Source: Lachnospiraceae bacterium
GTDB taxonomy: Bacteria; Bacillota; Clostridia; Lachnospirales; Lachnospiraceae
DNA length: 64,000 bases
Direction: 5' to 3'
NCBI GenBank assembly: GCA_029219245.1
Contig: JAQXTA010000044.1
Coordinates: 1 to 64,000 of the forward strand
A model generated the notes under the pieces. The model searched no databases, had not been told where the DNA came from, and was given only the letters and a program-made list of their open reading frames with translations. Below are positions 47,983 through 57,468 of this stretch, in pieces; the first letter of the stretch is position 1, and every line of letters starts with the position of its first letter. Position numbers and translations under genes: made by a program.

Positions 47983-49347
47983 ATGATTTTGGATAATTCT
48001 GGATATAGTAATAATAAAACAAATCAGGGAGCTGTGAATAACTTGTATCCAAATGTCCCACAACAACAGACACCGCAATCGCAGCCTCCGCAACAGGAAC
48101 AACACCAGACCGGCGGAATGTTTCTGTTCGGTCTGTTAACCGGTGTTATTGCTACGACATTAGTAACCGGTTGCGTTTATATCGGAATGAAGCTGAAAGA
48201 TACCATGCAGCTTACCGCAGCGAAACAGACCAGTACAGACGGAAAAGCAGAAACATCGGAAGAAGATGTTATAAATGAAGAGTCTCTGGCGAAACTGAAA
48301 GCGATTGAAGACGTTATTAATGAGTATTACTATAAAGAGGAAGACATTGATACGGATGAAATGGTAGAAGGCATGTATGCCGGAATGGTAGATGCATTAG
48401 GAGATCCCTATTCTGTTTATTATTCAGAGGAGGAATGGAATCAACTGATGGAAGAAACCGAGGGCATTTATTACGGAATCGGTGCGTATGTCAGTCTGGA
48501 TGAAACAACGGGATTTGGAAAAATCAGTGGTGTGATTGATAATACACCGGCACAGGAAGCCGGATTACGCGAGAATGATCTGATTTATCAGGTGGATGGC
48601 GAATCCATGCAGGGAAAGGACTTATCGGGAATCGTTTCTTATATTAAAGGAGAGGAAGGAACCATTGTTCATCTGACTTTATACAGAGAAGGAGAACCGG
48701 ACTTTCTGGAGATAGATATTGAAAGAAGAAAGATAGAAGCACCTACGGTCAATTATGAAATGCTGGATAATGGAATCGGTTATATTCAGATAACGGAGTT
48801 TGATGAGGTAACAGTAGACCAGTTTACTGAAGCAATGGCAGTAATAAAAGGTTCGGATGCCAAAGGTCTTATTCTTGATTTACGAAGTAATCCGGGCGGA
48901 AGTCTTTCGGCAGTTGTTGACATTGCAAGACAGATTTTACCGTCAGGACTGATTGTATATACAGAGGATCGTAACGGTGAACGGACGGAATATAGTTGTG
49001 ATGGTAAAAATGAATTACAGATACCTATGATTGTTCTTGTAAATGGAAATTCAGCCAGTGCATCAGAGATTCTGGCTGGTGCAATTAAAGATTATGGAAC
49101 AGGTACATTGATTGGGACAACAACGTTTGGTAAGGGCATTGTGCAGAGAGTTTTACCGCTTACGGATGGAACAGCATTGAAATTAACTGTCAGCGCTTAT
49201 TATACGCCCAAAGGAAATAATATTCATGGTATTGGTATAGAACCGGATATTGTCTGCGAGTTTGATGCAGATTCCTATTATGATAATGGAGAGGATAATC
49301 AACTGGAACGTGCCAAAGAAGAAGTGACGAAGATGATAACGGAATAA
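47983..49347 (+). CDS. S41 carboxy-terminal processing protease (CtpA-like)
   Basis: A 454-residue membrane-anchored protease. A Gln/Pro-rich cytosolic start (1-45) leads into one helix (about 46-70), then a PDZ domain (about 160-250, with AGLRENDLIYQVDGESM) and the S41 core. The catalytic Ser is in NGNSASASEI and the Lys in FGKGIVQ. Follows the M23 protein by 10 bp, so it is likely in the same operon; such proteases can process cell-wall enzymes. The start could be ATG 47983 or TTG 47989. A terminator follows. Confidence 0.93.
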   Translation: MILDNSGYSNNKTNQGAVNNLYPNVPQQQTPQSQPPQQEQHQTGGMFLFGLLTGVIATTLVTGCVYIGMKLKDTMQLTAAKQTSTDGKAETSEEDVINEESLAKLKAIEDVINEYYYKEEDIDTDEMVEGMYAGMVDALGDPYSVYYSEEEWNQLMEETEGIYYGIGAYVSLDETTGFGKISGVIDNTPAQEAGLRENDLIYQVDGESMQGKDLSGIVSYIKGEEGTIVHLTLYREGEPDFLEIDIERRKIEAPTVNYEMLDNGIGYIQITEFDEVTVDQFTEAMAVIKGSDAKGLILDLRSNPGGSLSAVVDIARQILPSGLIVYTEDRNGERTEYSCDGKNELQIPMIVLVNGNSASASEILAGAIKDYGTGTLIGTTTFGKGIVQRVLPLTDGTALKLTVSAYYTPKGNNIHGIGIEPDIVCEFDADSYYDNGEDNQLERAKEEVTKMITE

Positions 49348-49383
49348 TTGAAACAAGGTTATGCATTAAGAGAAATGATAAGT

Positions 49384-49433
49384 AAAAATACCACATATTT
49401 ATAGGCAGTAAATGCGGAATATGTGGTATTTTT
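49384..49433 (+). terminator. Terminator of the ftsEX-ctp operon
   Basis: AAAATACCACATATT and AATATGTGGTATTTT arms (49384-49398, 49418-49432) followed by TTTG. The loop is 19 bases. Confidence 0.75.
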
Positions 49434-49455
49434 GTGCCTTTTTTCTCTATGCCAG

Positions 49456-49484
49456 TTGACATAAGGCTTGAGAAATAGTAACAT
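49456..49484 (+). promoter_or_regulatory. Promoter of the large glucosaminidase-like gene
   Basis: TTGACA (49456-49461), 17 bp, TAACAT (49479-49484), about 83 bp before the start codon. An inverted repeat ACATTA...TAATGT (49481-49504) overlaps the start site. Confidence 0.65.
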
Positions 49485-49566
49485 TAAATACGTTAACATA
49501 ATGTGGCAATATGCCTTTCAAACTAGCACAAAACAATGAATGGAGTGCGAAAGGGTCTTATTACAA

Positions 49567-52500
49567 ATGAAAAAGAATAGAAGTATCAGTAGAAAAATCA
49601 AGTCTTTATCCTATATATTAGTAGCTGTAATAGGGATGCTTCAGCCATGTACAGCATTGGCAATCGCACCGGATGGAACAGTAACAGAAAGTACAGATGA
49701 GAAAGATAATAATATCCAAAATGTGAAAAATATCATTGCTTTTGAAGAATTATCAGAGGATGATTCCTATTTTTCTTGTATGTATAAGCCAACGTTGGAA
49801 GAACTTTTAGAAGTATTTCCGATGACACTTTTCGTACAATTTGAAGGGGAGGAAGCTCAGGAAGAAATAGAAGTTTTCTGGGAATGTGAGGAGGATTTTG
49901 ATAACTCTGAGTCTTTGCTCTATACCTTTTACCCCAAATGGGATGAAACAGAATATGTGATCGCCGATACTGTGAAAGATACAATAGAGATTCCTTCCAT
50001 AACGGTAGAAGTACAGGCCGGATTGATTAAAGATTTGGAAGAGGCACAGAATGCGCTAGGGGATATTCTGGAAGAAAAGAGTATTCTTGCGCTTGTATAT
50101 TTATGTGATAAATATGAAGTAAAAGAAAATGCTGCTTATGAAGGAACAAGTATTGCTACGGTAACCTGTGGACAGTCTGTAATGATTACCGGTGTTGATT
50201 TAGATGAAAACGGAAATATATGGTATCAGATAACTTTCTATCAGAATGGTACGGAATATACAGGCTTTATTGAAAGAGATTATCTGGCAACCTCAGATGA
50301 GGACCTGGCAGTATGGGAAGAAATCTATATTAACTTTGAGGCAATGCCGATGGTAATGGCGTTATCAGCAGGTTGCCCGGATATAGACCAGTTCCCTGCT
50401 TCTTATCAGAATGCCCTTTATGCACTGAAAGAGACTCACCCTAACTGGATTTTTGTCAAAATGGATACCGGACTGGATTGGAATACGGTAATTGCAAATG
50501 AACTGGGAGATAAGAGTCTGATTCATTCATCCAGTCCCGGTTCCTGGCAGAATGGTACATACGGGCAGGGATGGAGTTATGCATCGGAAGGAATCCTGAA
50601 GTACTATATGGATCCCAGAAATTTCTTGTCTGATCCTGCTATTTTTCAGTTTGAACAGTTAACCTATAATGGTTCTTATCATACAACAGAGGCGGTACAG
50701 GAGATTATCAAAAATTCTTTTATGTATTCGACCATTCCGGGAGACAGTAAGACTTATGCACAAGCCTTTAAAGATATCGGACAGAGCCTTGGTATCAGCC
50801 CGTTCCATCTGGCATCCCGGGTATTACAGGAACAGGGAGCACAGGGAACTTCACCACTGATTTCCGGCTCTTATAGTGGCTATGTGGGGTATTATAATTA
50901 TTTTAATGTGGGAGCTTCCGGTAAGACAAATACGGAAGTGATTGTCAGCGGACTGGAAACAGCCAAAAATAGAGGATGGAATACGCGGTATAAATCTTTA
51001 AATGGCGGTGCATCTGTCATTGGTCAAAACTATATTACCAAAGGACAGGATACTCTTTACCTGGAAAAATTTAATGTATCAAACGGACAGCATGCAAATT
51101 TTACACACCAGTATATGCAGAATATAAAGGCACCGACTTCCGAAGCACCCAATGTTCGCAAGGCTTATTATAACGCCGGAGCCTTGGAGAACAGTTTTGT
51201 TTTCAAAATACCGGTTTATAGAAATATGCCGGCATCCGCATGCGCTAAGCCGGATACAACAGATTCCCTTACTTTAGATAAAACCAGTATTAGTAATCTG
51301 GAAGTGGATAAAACTGCAAAAATAACACCCTATATCAATGGCGCAAAAGTCGACAGCGTAAGTGATATGAAATTTACAACGAGTAATGCAACAGTTGCTA
51401 CGGTTGACAGCCAGGGAAAGATTACGGCTGTTGCACCGGGAACGGCAACTATCAGCTGCTCCAGAAGCGGTGCAAATACGGCAAGTTGCAGTGTAACAGT
51501 AATAAAAGCAACACCAAGTGTAACAACACCTACCCTTTCACCGGTTACTTATAAAGAAGGATTGAAGATTTCAGATGTCAGCTTACCGGATGGCTGGACT
51601 TGGGAAAAAGGCGATACGGCAATTAAGGCAGGAACAATTTCCTATCCGGCTGTTTATACACCTTCGGATTCAACAAAATATAATATGGTGACAAAGGAAA
51701 TCAGCTTTACCGTTACAAAGGCAATTCCCGATTGCCAGATGCCGAAAAATCTGACTACAGAAACCGGTTCAAGACTTGGAGATATTACACTGCCGAATGG
51801 ATTCACATGGGAAAGTAATACAGAAACAGAGTTAAAAGAGGCCGGAGAGTATACTTTCTATGTTTCTTATAATCCGGATACAGATAACTATTATACAGTG
51901 AGCCATATTCCGGTTGTTGTTCAGGCAATCGGGGAAGATATTGAGGATGAAGATGATGAGGATAATGCCTCATCTTCCGGCAGTACAGTGTCAAGTAGCG
52001 GAAGTACAGGTGGCGGAAGCGGTACCGGTACAAACGGCGGAAGCAACACAAATACGGGCACCGGAAGTGGCACAGTAACGAGCAGTGGAAGTACGAATAA
52101 CGGAAGTAGTACAACGACAAGCAGTGGAAGTACAGGAAACGGCACGATTACCAGTAGCGGAAGCAGTACGACAACAAGCAGCGGAAGTAGTACCAATACA
52201 AGCAACGGAAGCAGTACGACAACAAGTAGCGGAAGTAGTACGATAACGAGCAGTGCAAGCAGTACCAATACAAGCAACGGAAGCAGTACGACAACGAGCA
52301 GCGGAAGTAGTACCACTACAAGCAACGGAAGCAGTACGACAACCAGCAGCGGAAGCAGTACAACGACAAGTAGTGGAAGTACAGGAAACGGCACGACTAC
52401 CAGTAGCGGAAGCAGTACGACAACAAGCAGCGGAAGCGGCACGACCACAAGCAGTGGTAACGGAAGCAGTACAACGACGAGCAGTGCAAGCAGTACCAAT

Positions 52501-54183
52501 ACAAGCAACGGAAGCAGTACGACAACGAACAGCGGAAGCAGTACCAATACCAATACAAGCAGCGGAAGTACAGGAAACGGCACGATTACCAGTAGCGGAA
52601 GCAGCACAGTAACGAGCAGCGAAAGCAGCACGACAACGAGCAGTGCAAGCAGTACCAATACAAGCAGCGGAAGCAGTACGACAACGAGCAGCGGAAGCAG
52701 CACAGTGACGAGCAGTGCAAGCAGTACCAATACAAGCAGCGGAAGCAGTACGACAACGAGCAGTGGAAGTACAGGAAACGGCACGATTACCAGTAGCGGA
52801 AGCAGCACAGTAACGAGCAGCGGAAGCAGCACGACAACGAGCAGTGCAAGCAGTACCAATACAAGCAGCGGAAGCAGTACGACAACGAGCAGTGCAAGCA
52901 GTACGACAACAAGTAGCGGAAGCAGCACAGTAACGAGCAGCGGAAGCAGTACGACTACCAGTAGCGGAAGCGGTACGACAACGAGCAGTGCAAGCAGTAC
53001 GACAACAAGTAACGGAAGTAGCACGACAACAAGTAATGCAAGTGCAGGAAATAGTGTGAATACGACAAACGGAATTACAAATAATAATATTGAGTCAGTT
53101 CCAAATGTCGGAAATACAAGTACCGGAACAAGCAAGAAGAATAAGCCTGCAGCAAATGGAGCAGTAGCGGTAGATTCACAGACTGTTTTAAGTGCAGAGG
53201 ATTTTCAGGTGGAAGAAAGTGCACAGGAAACAGAAGAGGTAACTTTTACGAAACCATCCGTAGCAATTGAAATGGATGATACTACCATTCTGACGGTTGA
53301 AAAGCTCCAGATGGCAAAGGGAAAAGATTTCATATTAGAGCTGAATATGGGAAATCAAGCTGCATGGAGTATTGATGTCGCCTCGGCAGATTTGAATACC
53401 CTGACTTCGGTTGATATGGGTATTACATTTGGTGCAAATGATATTCCGATAGAATTGATTGATGAATTCGCAGATGGAAATGAATATTTGCAGTTTACGC
53501 TAGCACATGATGGACCGTTTGGATTTGATGCAATATTAGAGGTCACATTAAATCCGGAGGATTGCGGCAGATATGCAAATCTGTTCTATTATAATCCGGA
53601 AACAAAACAGTTGGAATTTGTCTGTGATGCAATTATCGATGCAGAGGGCAAAGCTCACTTCCAGATGGATCATGCTTCCAGCTATGTTATTATTGTAAGC
53701 GACCAATCCTTGTCAGGATTACTGGAAACGGGTGGAGATAATGGTATAATCAAATGGATTATTATTGGTGTATTCATTTTCATGCTTTTGGTAGTAACAG
53801 GCTATGGTGTTTTCTTCTTCTGGAAAAGGAAACAGGAAGAAGATGAGGAAGAAGAAAAACCTGCACGAAAGAATCCCACAAGGGAAAAAGAGCAGATAGT
53901 CAAGAAGAAAGTAGAACAGCAAGAGCTTGAAGCGGTAGAAATGAGCCTCTCTACAGAAGATGACTGGATTGAAGATAAGGACTGGAAGGAACCTGTAGAT
54001 ACAGAAGAACCGAAGTCTGATTCCGAGCCGGAACCGGAGATGGGCAGTGAATTTGCGGATGACCATGCAGAGGATGACTGGATAGACGATGATGAGTGGG
54101 ATATCGGGAATGACTGGATGGACGATGCAGAATGGGAGAAAAAGAAGCAAGCCGATAAGGCGAAAGAACAGAAGAAAGAATAA
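49567..54183 (+). CDS. Membrane-anchored glucosaminidase-like surface protein with Ser/Thr/Gly repeats
   Basis: A 1538-residue secreted protein. In order: signal peptide (1-32), acidic region, SH3-like domain (about 175-255), LytG/LytD-type glucosaminidase domain (about 272-558; candidate catalytic Glu near 422 in VLQEQGAQG), BIG2-like Ig domain (565-650), two beta repeats (651-790), a Ser/Thr/Gly low-complexity stalk (about 800-1165), an unassigned ectodomain (about 1212-1378), one transmembrane helix (about 1394-1419), KRK stop-transfer, and a 120-residue acidic cytoplasmic tail with repeated DDW/DEW motifs. There is no LPxTG. It would cut peptidoglycan glycan strands. ATG 49567 starts the signal peptide; AAAGGG lies 11 bases upstream. 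It follows the ftsEX operon with its own promoter. Confidence 0.85.
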   Translation: MKKNRSISRKIKSLSYILVAVIGMLQPCTALAIAPDGTVTESTDEKDNNIQNVKNIIAFEELSEDDSYFSCMYKPTLEELLEVFPMTLFVQFEGEEAQEEIEVFWECEEDFDNSESLLYTFYPKWDETEYVIADTVKDTIEIPSITVEVQAGLIKDLEEAQNALGDILEEKSILALVYLCDKYEVKENAAYEGTSIATVTCGQSVMITGVDLDENGNIWYQITFYQNGTEYTGFIERDYLATSDEDLAVWEEIYINFEAMPMVMALSAGCPDIDQFPASYQNALYALKETHPNWIFVKMDTGLDWNTVIANELGDKSLIHSSSPGSWQNGTYGQGWSYASEGILKYYMDPRNFLSDPAIFQFEQLTYNGSYHTTEAVQEIIKNSFMYSTIPGDSKTYAQAFKDIGQSLGISPFHLASRVLQEQGAQGTSPLISGSYSGYVGYYNYFNVGASGKTNTEVIVSGLETAKNRGWNTRYKSLNGGASVIGQNYITKGQDTLYLEKFNVSNGQHANFTHQYMQNIKAPTSEAPNVRKAYYNAGALENSFVFKIPVYRNMPASACAKPDTTDSLTLDKTSISNLEVDKTAKITPYINGAKVDSVSDMKFTTSNATVATVDSQGKITAVAPGTATISCSRSGANTASCSVTVIKATPSVTTPTLSPVTYKEGLKISDVSLPDGWTWEKGDTAIKAGTISYPAVYTPSDSTKYNMVTKEISFTVTKAIPDCQMPKNLTTETGSRLGDITLPNGFTWESNTETELKEAGEYTFYVSYNPDTDNYYTVSHIPVVVQAIGEDIEDEDDEDNASSSGSTVSSSGSTGGGSGTGTNGGSNTNTGTGSGTVTSSGSTNNGSSTTTSSGSTGNGTITSSGSSTTTSSGSSTNTSNGSSTTTSSGSSTITSSASSTNTSNGSSTTTSSGSSTTTSNGSSTTTSSGSSTTTSSGSTGNGTTTSSGSSTTTSSGSGTTTSSGNGSSTTTSSASSTNTSNGSSTTTNSGSSTNTNTSSGSTGNGTITSSGSSTVTSSESSTTTSSASSTNTSSGSSTTTSSGSSTVTSSASSTNTSSGSSTTTSSGSTGNGTITSSGSSTVTSSGSSTTTSSASSTNTSSGSSTTTSSASSTTTSSGSSTVTSSGSSTTTSSGSGTTTSSASSTTTSNGSSTTTSNASAGNSVNTTNGITNNNIESVPNVGNTSTGTSKKNKPAANGAVAVDSQTVLSAEDFQVEESAQETEEVTFTKPSVAIEMDDTTILTVEKLQMAKGKDFILELNMGNQAAWSIDVASADLNTLTSVDMGITFGANDIPIELIDEFADGNEYLQFTLAHDGPFGFDAILEVTLNPEDCGRYANLFYYNPETKQLEFVCDAIIDAEGKAHFQMDHASSYVIIVSDQSLSGLLETGGDNGIIKWIIIGVFIFMLLVVTGYGVFFFWKRKQEEDEEEEKPARKNPTREKEQIVKKKVEQQELEAVEMSLSTEDDWIEDKDWKEPVDTEEPKSDSEPEPEMGSEFADDHAEDDWIDDDEWDIGNDWMDDAEWEKKKQADKAKEQKKE
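51970..53075 (+). repeat. Ser/Thr/Gly-coding minisatellite
   Basis: About 1.1 kb of tandem, imperfect repeats with a basic 24-base unit AGCAGCGGAAGCAGTACGAC plus AACG, encoding SSGSSTTT and variants (SSASSTNT, SNGSSTTT, STGNGTIT). All changes keep the frame. The antisense strand is open over 404 codons only because of the repeat composition. The repeat forms a flexible, probably glycosylatable stalk. Confidence 0.95.
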
Positions 54184-54202
54184 TCATAAAAAATAAGCGA
54201 TA

Positions 54203-54245
54203 AAATAAAGTGTGTAAGTCGGTATGACATTACACACTTTATTTG
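54203..54245. terminator. Bidirectional terminator between convergent genes
   Basis: AAATAAAGTGTGTAA (54203-54217) and TTACACACTTTATTT (54230-54244) form a perfect 15-bp stem ending the glucosaminidase-like gene and the minus-strand ECF operon. Confidence 0.9.
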
Positions 54246-54252
54246 TGTCCGG

Positions 54253-55080
54253 TTACAGAAACGGATTGTAAAATCTGCTGCCGTCCGAAAAGGTAATCAG
54301 AAATGCAGTAATTGTAAAAGCAATGGTTACGACAAGAGTCAGATAATCATTTCGTTTAAACGGTTTGGCAGAATACCAGGTTCTCTTTTTGTATTTTCCA
54401 AAGCCACGAAGCTCCATAGCATTGCTGACAACGTCGATTCGTTCCATGCTGGAGAAAATAAGTGGGAAAATAATTGCTGCCATGCTTTTTATCCGGTTAG
54501 TAAAAAAGGCTTTTTTAGACATTTCAATTCCCCGGGCTTCCTGTGCATGTTTGATTTTGGAGAAATCATCCTGTACATCGGGAATGTAGCGGAGTGCTAT
54601 GGCAACAGCATAACCTATATTATAATGGATTCCTACTTTATTCATCGAAGCGGCAAACTCACTTGGATTTGTCGTAACGATAAACATAAAGACTGCCGGA
54701 ATTACTGTCAGATATTTCAACATGACATTAAATTCATAGAAAAGCTGCTCTTTGGTAAGCGTGTAATTACCGAACAGATGCCATAATGGTGTCTCGGTGC
54801 CATAAATTTTGCACCCTTGTCTGGGTGAAAAGAAAAAAATGGCAATCAGATTGATGCATAGAAACAGCATAATAAATTTAAATACAGTTCCAACCTGTTT
54901 CCATTTTGTTTTGGACATGGCGAAGATTATGAGGCTTAGCAGCAGCATGACGAGCAACACCCGGGTGTCATAGGATATCATGCTGGTAATCGACCAAAGC
55001 AGAAAGAAAATCAGCTTAGTAACACCACTTAGTCTGTGAATCCATGTATCTTTTTCTTCATAAGATAGTACACGTGACAC
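54253..55080 (-). CDS. ecfT: ECF transporter transmembrane component EcfT
   Basis: A 275-residue membrane protein that couples ATP hydrolysis to the substrate-binding S component of an energy-coupling factor importer. It has about five helices and the two Ala-Arg-Gly-type coupling motifs, AQEARGIEMS (about 175) and AMELRGFGKY (about 225). It starts with GTG; AAGGAGG lies seven bases upstream, and the codon overlaps the stop of the ATPase gene (TAGTG). Last gene of the ECF operon. Confidence 0.92.
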   Translation of the reverse strand: MSRVLSYEEKDTWIHRLSGVTKLIFFLLWSITSMISYDTRVLLVMLLLSLIIFAMSKTKWKQVGTVFKFIMLFLCINLIAIFFFSPRQGCKIYGTETPLWHLFGNYTLTKEQLFYEFNVMLKYLTVIPAVFMFIVTTNPSEFAASMNKVGIHYNIGYAVAIALRYIPDVQDDFSKIKHAQEARGIEMSKKAFFTNRIKSMAAIIFPLIFSSMERIDVVSNAMELRGFGKYKKRTWYSAKPFKRNDYLTLVVTIAFTITAFLITFSDGSRFYNPFL

Positions 55081-56801
55081 TATTCAGCCTCCTTTCCCTT
55101 TCGATTGTTTTCCTGTTCATAAGCTATAAAACATTCTACAAAATCGGATGGAGAAGCGATGCCACACCTTACAGCAAGATCATAGAGCGATGTCTTTTTT
55201 AAATAGGCTTTTTTCGTCAATTCATCATCCGTTAAAACTTCACTTGGACGTTTATCCGCCAACAGGTGTCCGTCAGAAATTACCAGAACACGGTTCGTAT
55301 ATTCTAACATTAGATGCATATCATGCGTAACCATGATAATCGTAATACCGCGGCTCTTATTCAGTGCCTTTAAAAATTCCATGATTTCAGTGTAATGGCG
55401 GTAATCTTGTCCTGCTGTTGGCTCGTCTAAAATAATAATATCAGGATTCATCACCAGAATCGATGCAATGGTAACACGCTTTTTTTGTCCATAGCTTAAT
55501 GCCGATATCGGCCAGTTGCGGAAAGGATATAAGCCACAGATTTTCAAGGTTTCATGAACACGCTTTTCTATTTCTTCCGGAGCGACACCGCGTACTTTTA
55601 GACCAAGTGCCACTTCCTCGAAAATCATTGTTTTGCTTATCATCTGGTTCGGATTTTGCATGACCAGACCAATTTTTTCGCCTCTTTCTTTGATGGACCA
55701 TGTAAGAAGGTTTTCTCCATGAAGAGAAATACTGCCGTTATCCGGCATGAAAAAGCCGCAAATCAGATTGGATAAGGTTGACTTTCCGGCACCATTTTTT
55801 CCGACGATACTGAGCATTTCTCCTTTATGTATCTGAAAGGAAATATCCTGTAAAACCGGTTTATCGGGCTGATAAGCAAAATCCAGATGATTTACTTCCA
55901 GAATTATTTCATGGTCAGGCTCTTTCTTTGACAAAATTACCTGTTGAAACCATTTCTTCACAGGCTCTTTGTAATTATCCAGATGCATTTTTTTGATGTC
56001 CGAGGGCATGTTTTCTACCGTAATCTGGCAGCCGGCATGTTTTAGTGCCGTTACATACAGAGGTTCACGTATTCCCTCTTCCACAAGAACATTTGTTGAT
56101 AATAGTTCATCCGGTGTCATATCTGCTACGATTCCACCATTACCTACTACGATAATGCGATCGGCACCGCAGGTCAGAGCATCCTCCAGACGGTGCTCAA
56201 TGATAACAACGGTTGTGTTTTCTTTTCTGTGAATTTCATCAATCAGTTCAATCGCATGTTTGCCGGTTGCCGGGTCAAGATTGGCTAACGGTTCATCAAA
56301 TAAAAGGATATCCACATGATTAATCATAACACCAGCCATGGATACCCTTTGTTTCTGTCCACCCGAAAGAGCCCCCGGAGCATGATCCAGTACGGACTGC
56401 ACCTCTACCAATTCAGCGGTTTTGGCAACTCTCTCAAACATTTCCGGTTGCGGAATCTTGTCATTTTCCAGTGCAAATGCAATATCCTCTGCAACCGTAA
56501 GTCCGATAAACTGTCCGTCCGTATCCTGTAGTACGGTTCCTACAATTTTTGATAATCCGAAAATCCCTAATTGTTCAGGATTTTGTCCGGCAATGGTGTA
56601 GGTTCCCTCAATCTCTCCTTTGTAGAAAAAGGGAACCAGTCCGTTAATGCAGTTTGCCAGTGTTGATTTGCCGGAACCGGATGGTCCCACAATCAGCACT
56701 TTTTCACCCGGATAAATCGCCAGATTTATATCTTTTATAGTAGGCTCTTTCTGGGAACGATATTTAAAAGAAAAATTTTTGAATTCAATTATTGGTTTCA
56801 T
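55080..56801 (-). CDS. ECF transporter ATPase, two ABC domains in one chain
   Basis: A 573-residue protein holding both ATPase domains of an ECF importer. Domain 1: Walker A GPSGSGKST (about 40), signature LSGGQKQR, Walker B LLFDEPLANLD. Domain 2: Walker A GKNGAGKST (about 335), signature LSYGQKKR, Walker B IILDEPTAGQD. Separate EcfA and EcfA' genes are the more usual arrangement; fused forms resemble YkoD of Bacillus. A 45-residue linker and a C-terminal extension of about 45 residues are extra. It overlaps the upstream S-component gene by 4 bp. Confidence 0.92.
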   Translation of the reverse strand: MKPIIEFKNFSFKYRSQKEPTIKDINLAIYPGEKVLIVGPSGSGKSTLANCINGLVPFFYKGEIEGTYTIAGQNPEQLGIFGLSKIVGTVLQDTDGQFIGLTVAEDIAFALENDKIPQPEMFERVAKTAELVEVQSVLDHAPGALSGGQKQRVSMAGVMINHVDILLFDEPLANLDPATGKHAIELIDEIHRKENTTVVIIEHRLEDALTCGADRIIVVGNGGIVADMTPDELLSTNVLVEEGIREPLYVTALKHAGCQITVENMPSDIKKMHLDNYKEPVKKWFQQVILSKKEPDHEIILEVNHLDFAYQPDKPVLQDISFQIHKGEMLSIVGKNGAGKSTLSNLICGFFMPDNGSISLHGENLLTWSIKERGEKIGLVMQNPNQMISKTMIFEEVALGLKVRGVAPEEIEKRVHETLKICGLYPFRNWPISALSYGQKKRVTIASILVMNPDIIILDEPTAGQDYRHYTEIMEFLKALNKSRGITIIMVTHDMHLMLEYTNRVLVISDGHLLADKRPSEVLTDDELTKKAYLKKTSLYDLAVRCGIASPSDFVECFIAYEQENNRKGKEAE

Positions 56802-57355
56802 TCGTCCTCTTTGCTCAGGCTGGATGATTTGCCGCCAATCTTGGAATAACCGACAGCAATTAAGCTACCTAAAATGCCTGCGATGATGATGTTGCCTAAA
56901 AATGCCCATGCACCCTGTGCGAAAACTTTGTTAGCAGGCTCAGCATAGATAACGATATCTAAAACCGGTGCTACGACAATCCATGCAATGGCATTGGCAA
57001 TTACTTGTACCACATTAAATAATACAATATTTTTCTTGTCGAATCCACCATCTTTAATTGCGAATTTTTTGGCAAATAACCCGACTATGATACCAAAAAC
57101 AGCTTCCGGGAATACCCAACTCCACCAAATACTTCCATAAAACAATGCATCACCAAGTGCATGACCAAGCAGACCGACTACACCACCCACAATAGGACCA
57201 AATACGGCTGCCAAAAATGCTAATAATGCTGCTCGTGGCTGCAATGCTGTGTTCGGGATAAATCCCAAAGGAATCTGTACCTCAGTTAAGGCTACAAATA
57301 ATGCTGTTCCGATACCAATTGCAACTACTTCCTTAATACCAAATTTGTTTTTCAT
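56798..57355 (-). CDS. ECF transporter S component, UPF0397 family
   Basis: A 185-residue membrane protein with about five or six helices that binds the transported nutrient. KEVVAIGIGTALFVALTEVQIPLG, FGPIVGGVVGLLGHALGDAL and GSIWWSWVFPEAVFGI are the UPF0397 pattern. The substrate of this family is not settled. ATG at 57355 is chosen because AACGGAGG lies eight bases upstream; an earlier ATG (57403) overlaps the leader dyad. First gene of the S-ATPase-EcfT operon. Confidence 0.9.
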   Translation of the reverse strand: MKNKFGIKEVVAIGIGTALFVALTEVQIPLGFIPNTALQPRAALLAFLAAVFGPIVGGVVGLLGHALGDALFYGSIWWSWVFPEAVFGIIVGLFAKKFAIKDGGFDKKNIVLFNVVQVIANAIAWIVVAPVLDIVIYAEPANKVFAQGAWAFLGNIIIAGILGSLIAVGYSKIGGKSSSLSKEDE

Positions 57356-57394
57356 CTCTTTATCCTCCGTTATGAAGTATTGTTTTATATTTGA

Positions 57395-57416
57395 ATGATG
57401 CATAAATATGCATCAT
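57395..57416. promoter_or_regulatory. Dyad in the leader of the ECF operon
   Basis: ATGATGCATA-AA-TATGCATCAT is a perfect 10-bp inverted repeat about 40 bases before the S-component start and 50 downstream of the transcription start. It could be an operator or a leader hairpin. No riboswitch of a family I know is visible. Confidence 0.5.
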
Positions 57417-57468
57417 CAAAGTACAAATCCCAGTAACAATGTATACTTACTATACTTTGCTAAATCAA

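Noticed and set aside
51970-53075. Possible CRISPR-like or structural repeat array
   Set aside because: The repeats are contiguous coding units without spacers, in frame within a surface protein.
51921-53135. 404-codon open frame on the minus strand, rich in Leu and Val
   Set aside because: It is the antisense of the Ser/Thr/Gly repeat; the Leu/Val pattern merely mirrors the repeat unit, and no ribosome binding site or promoter was seen.
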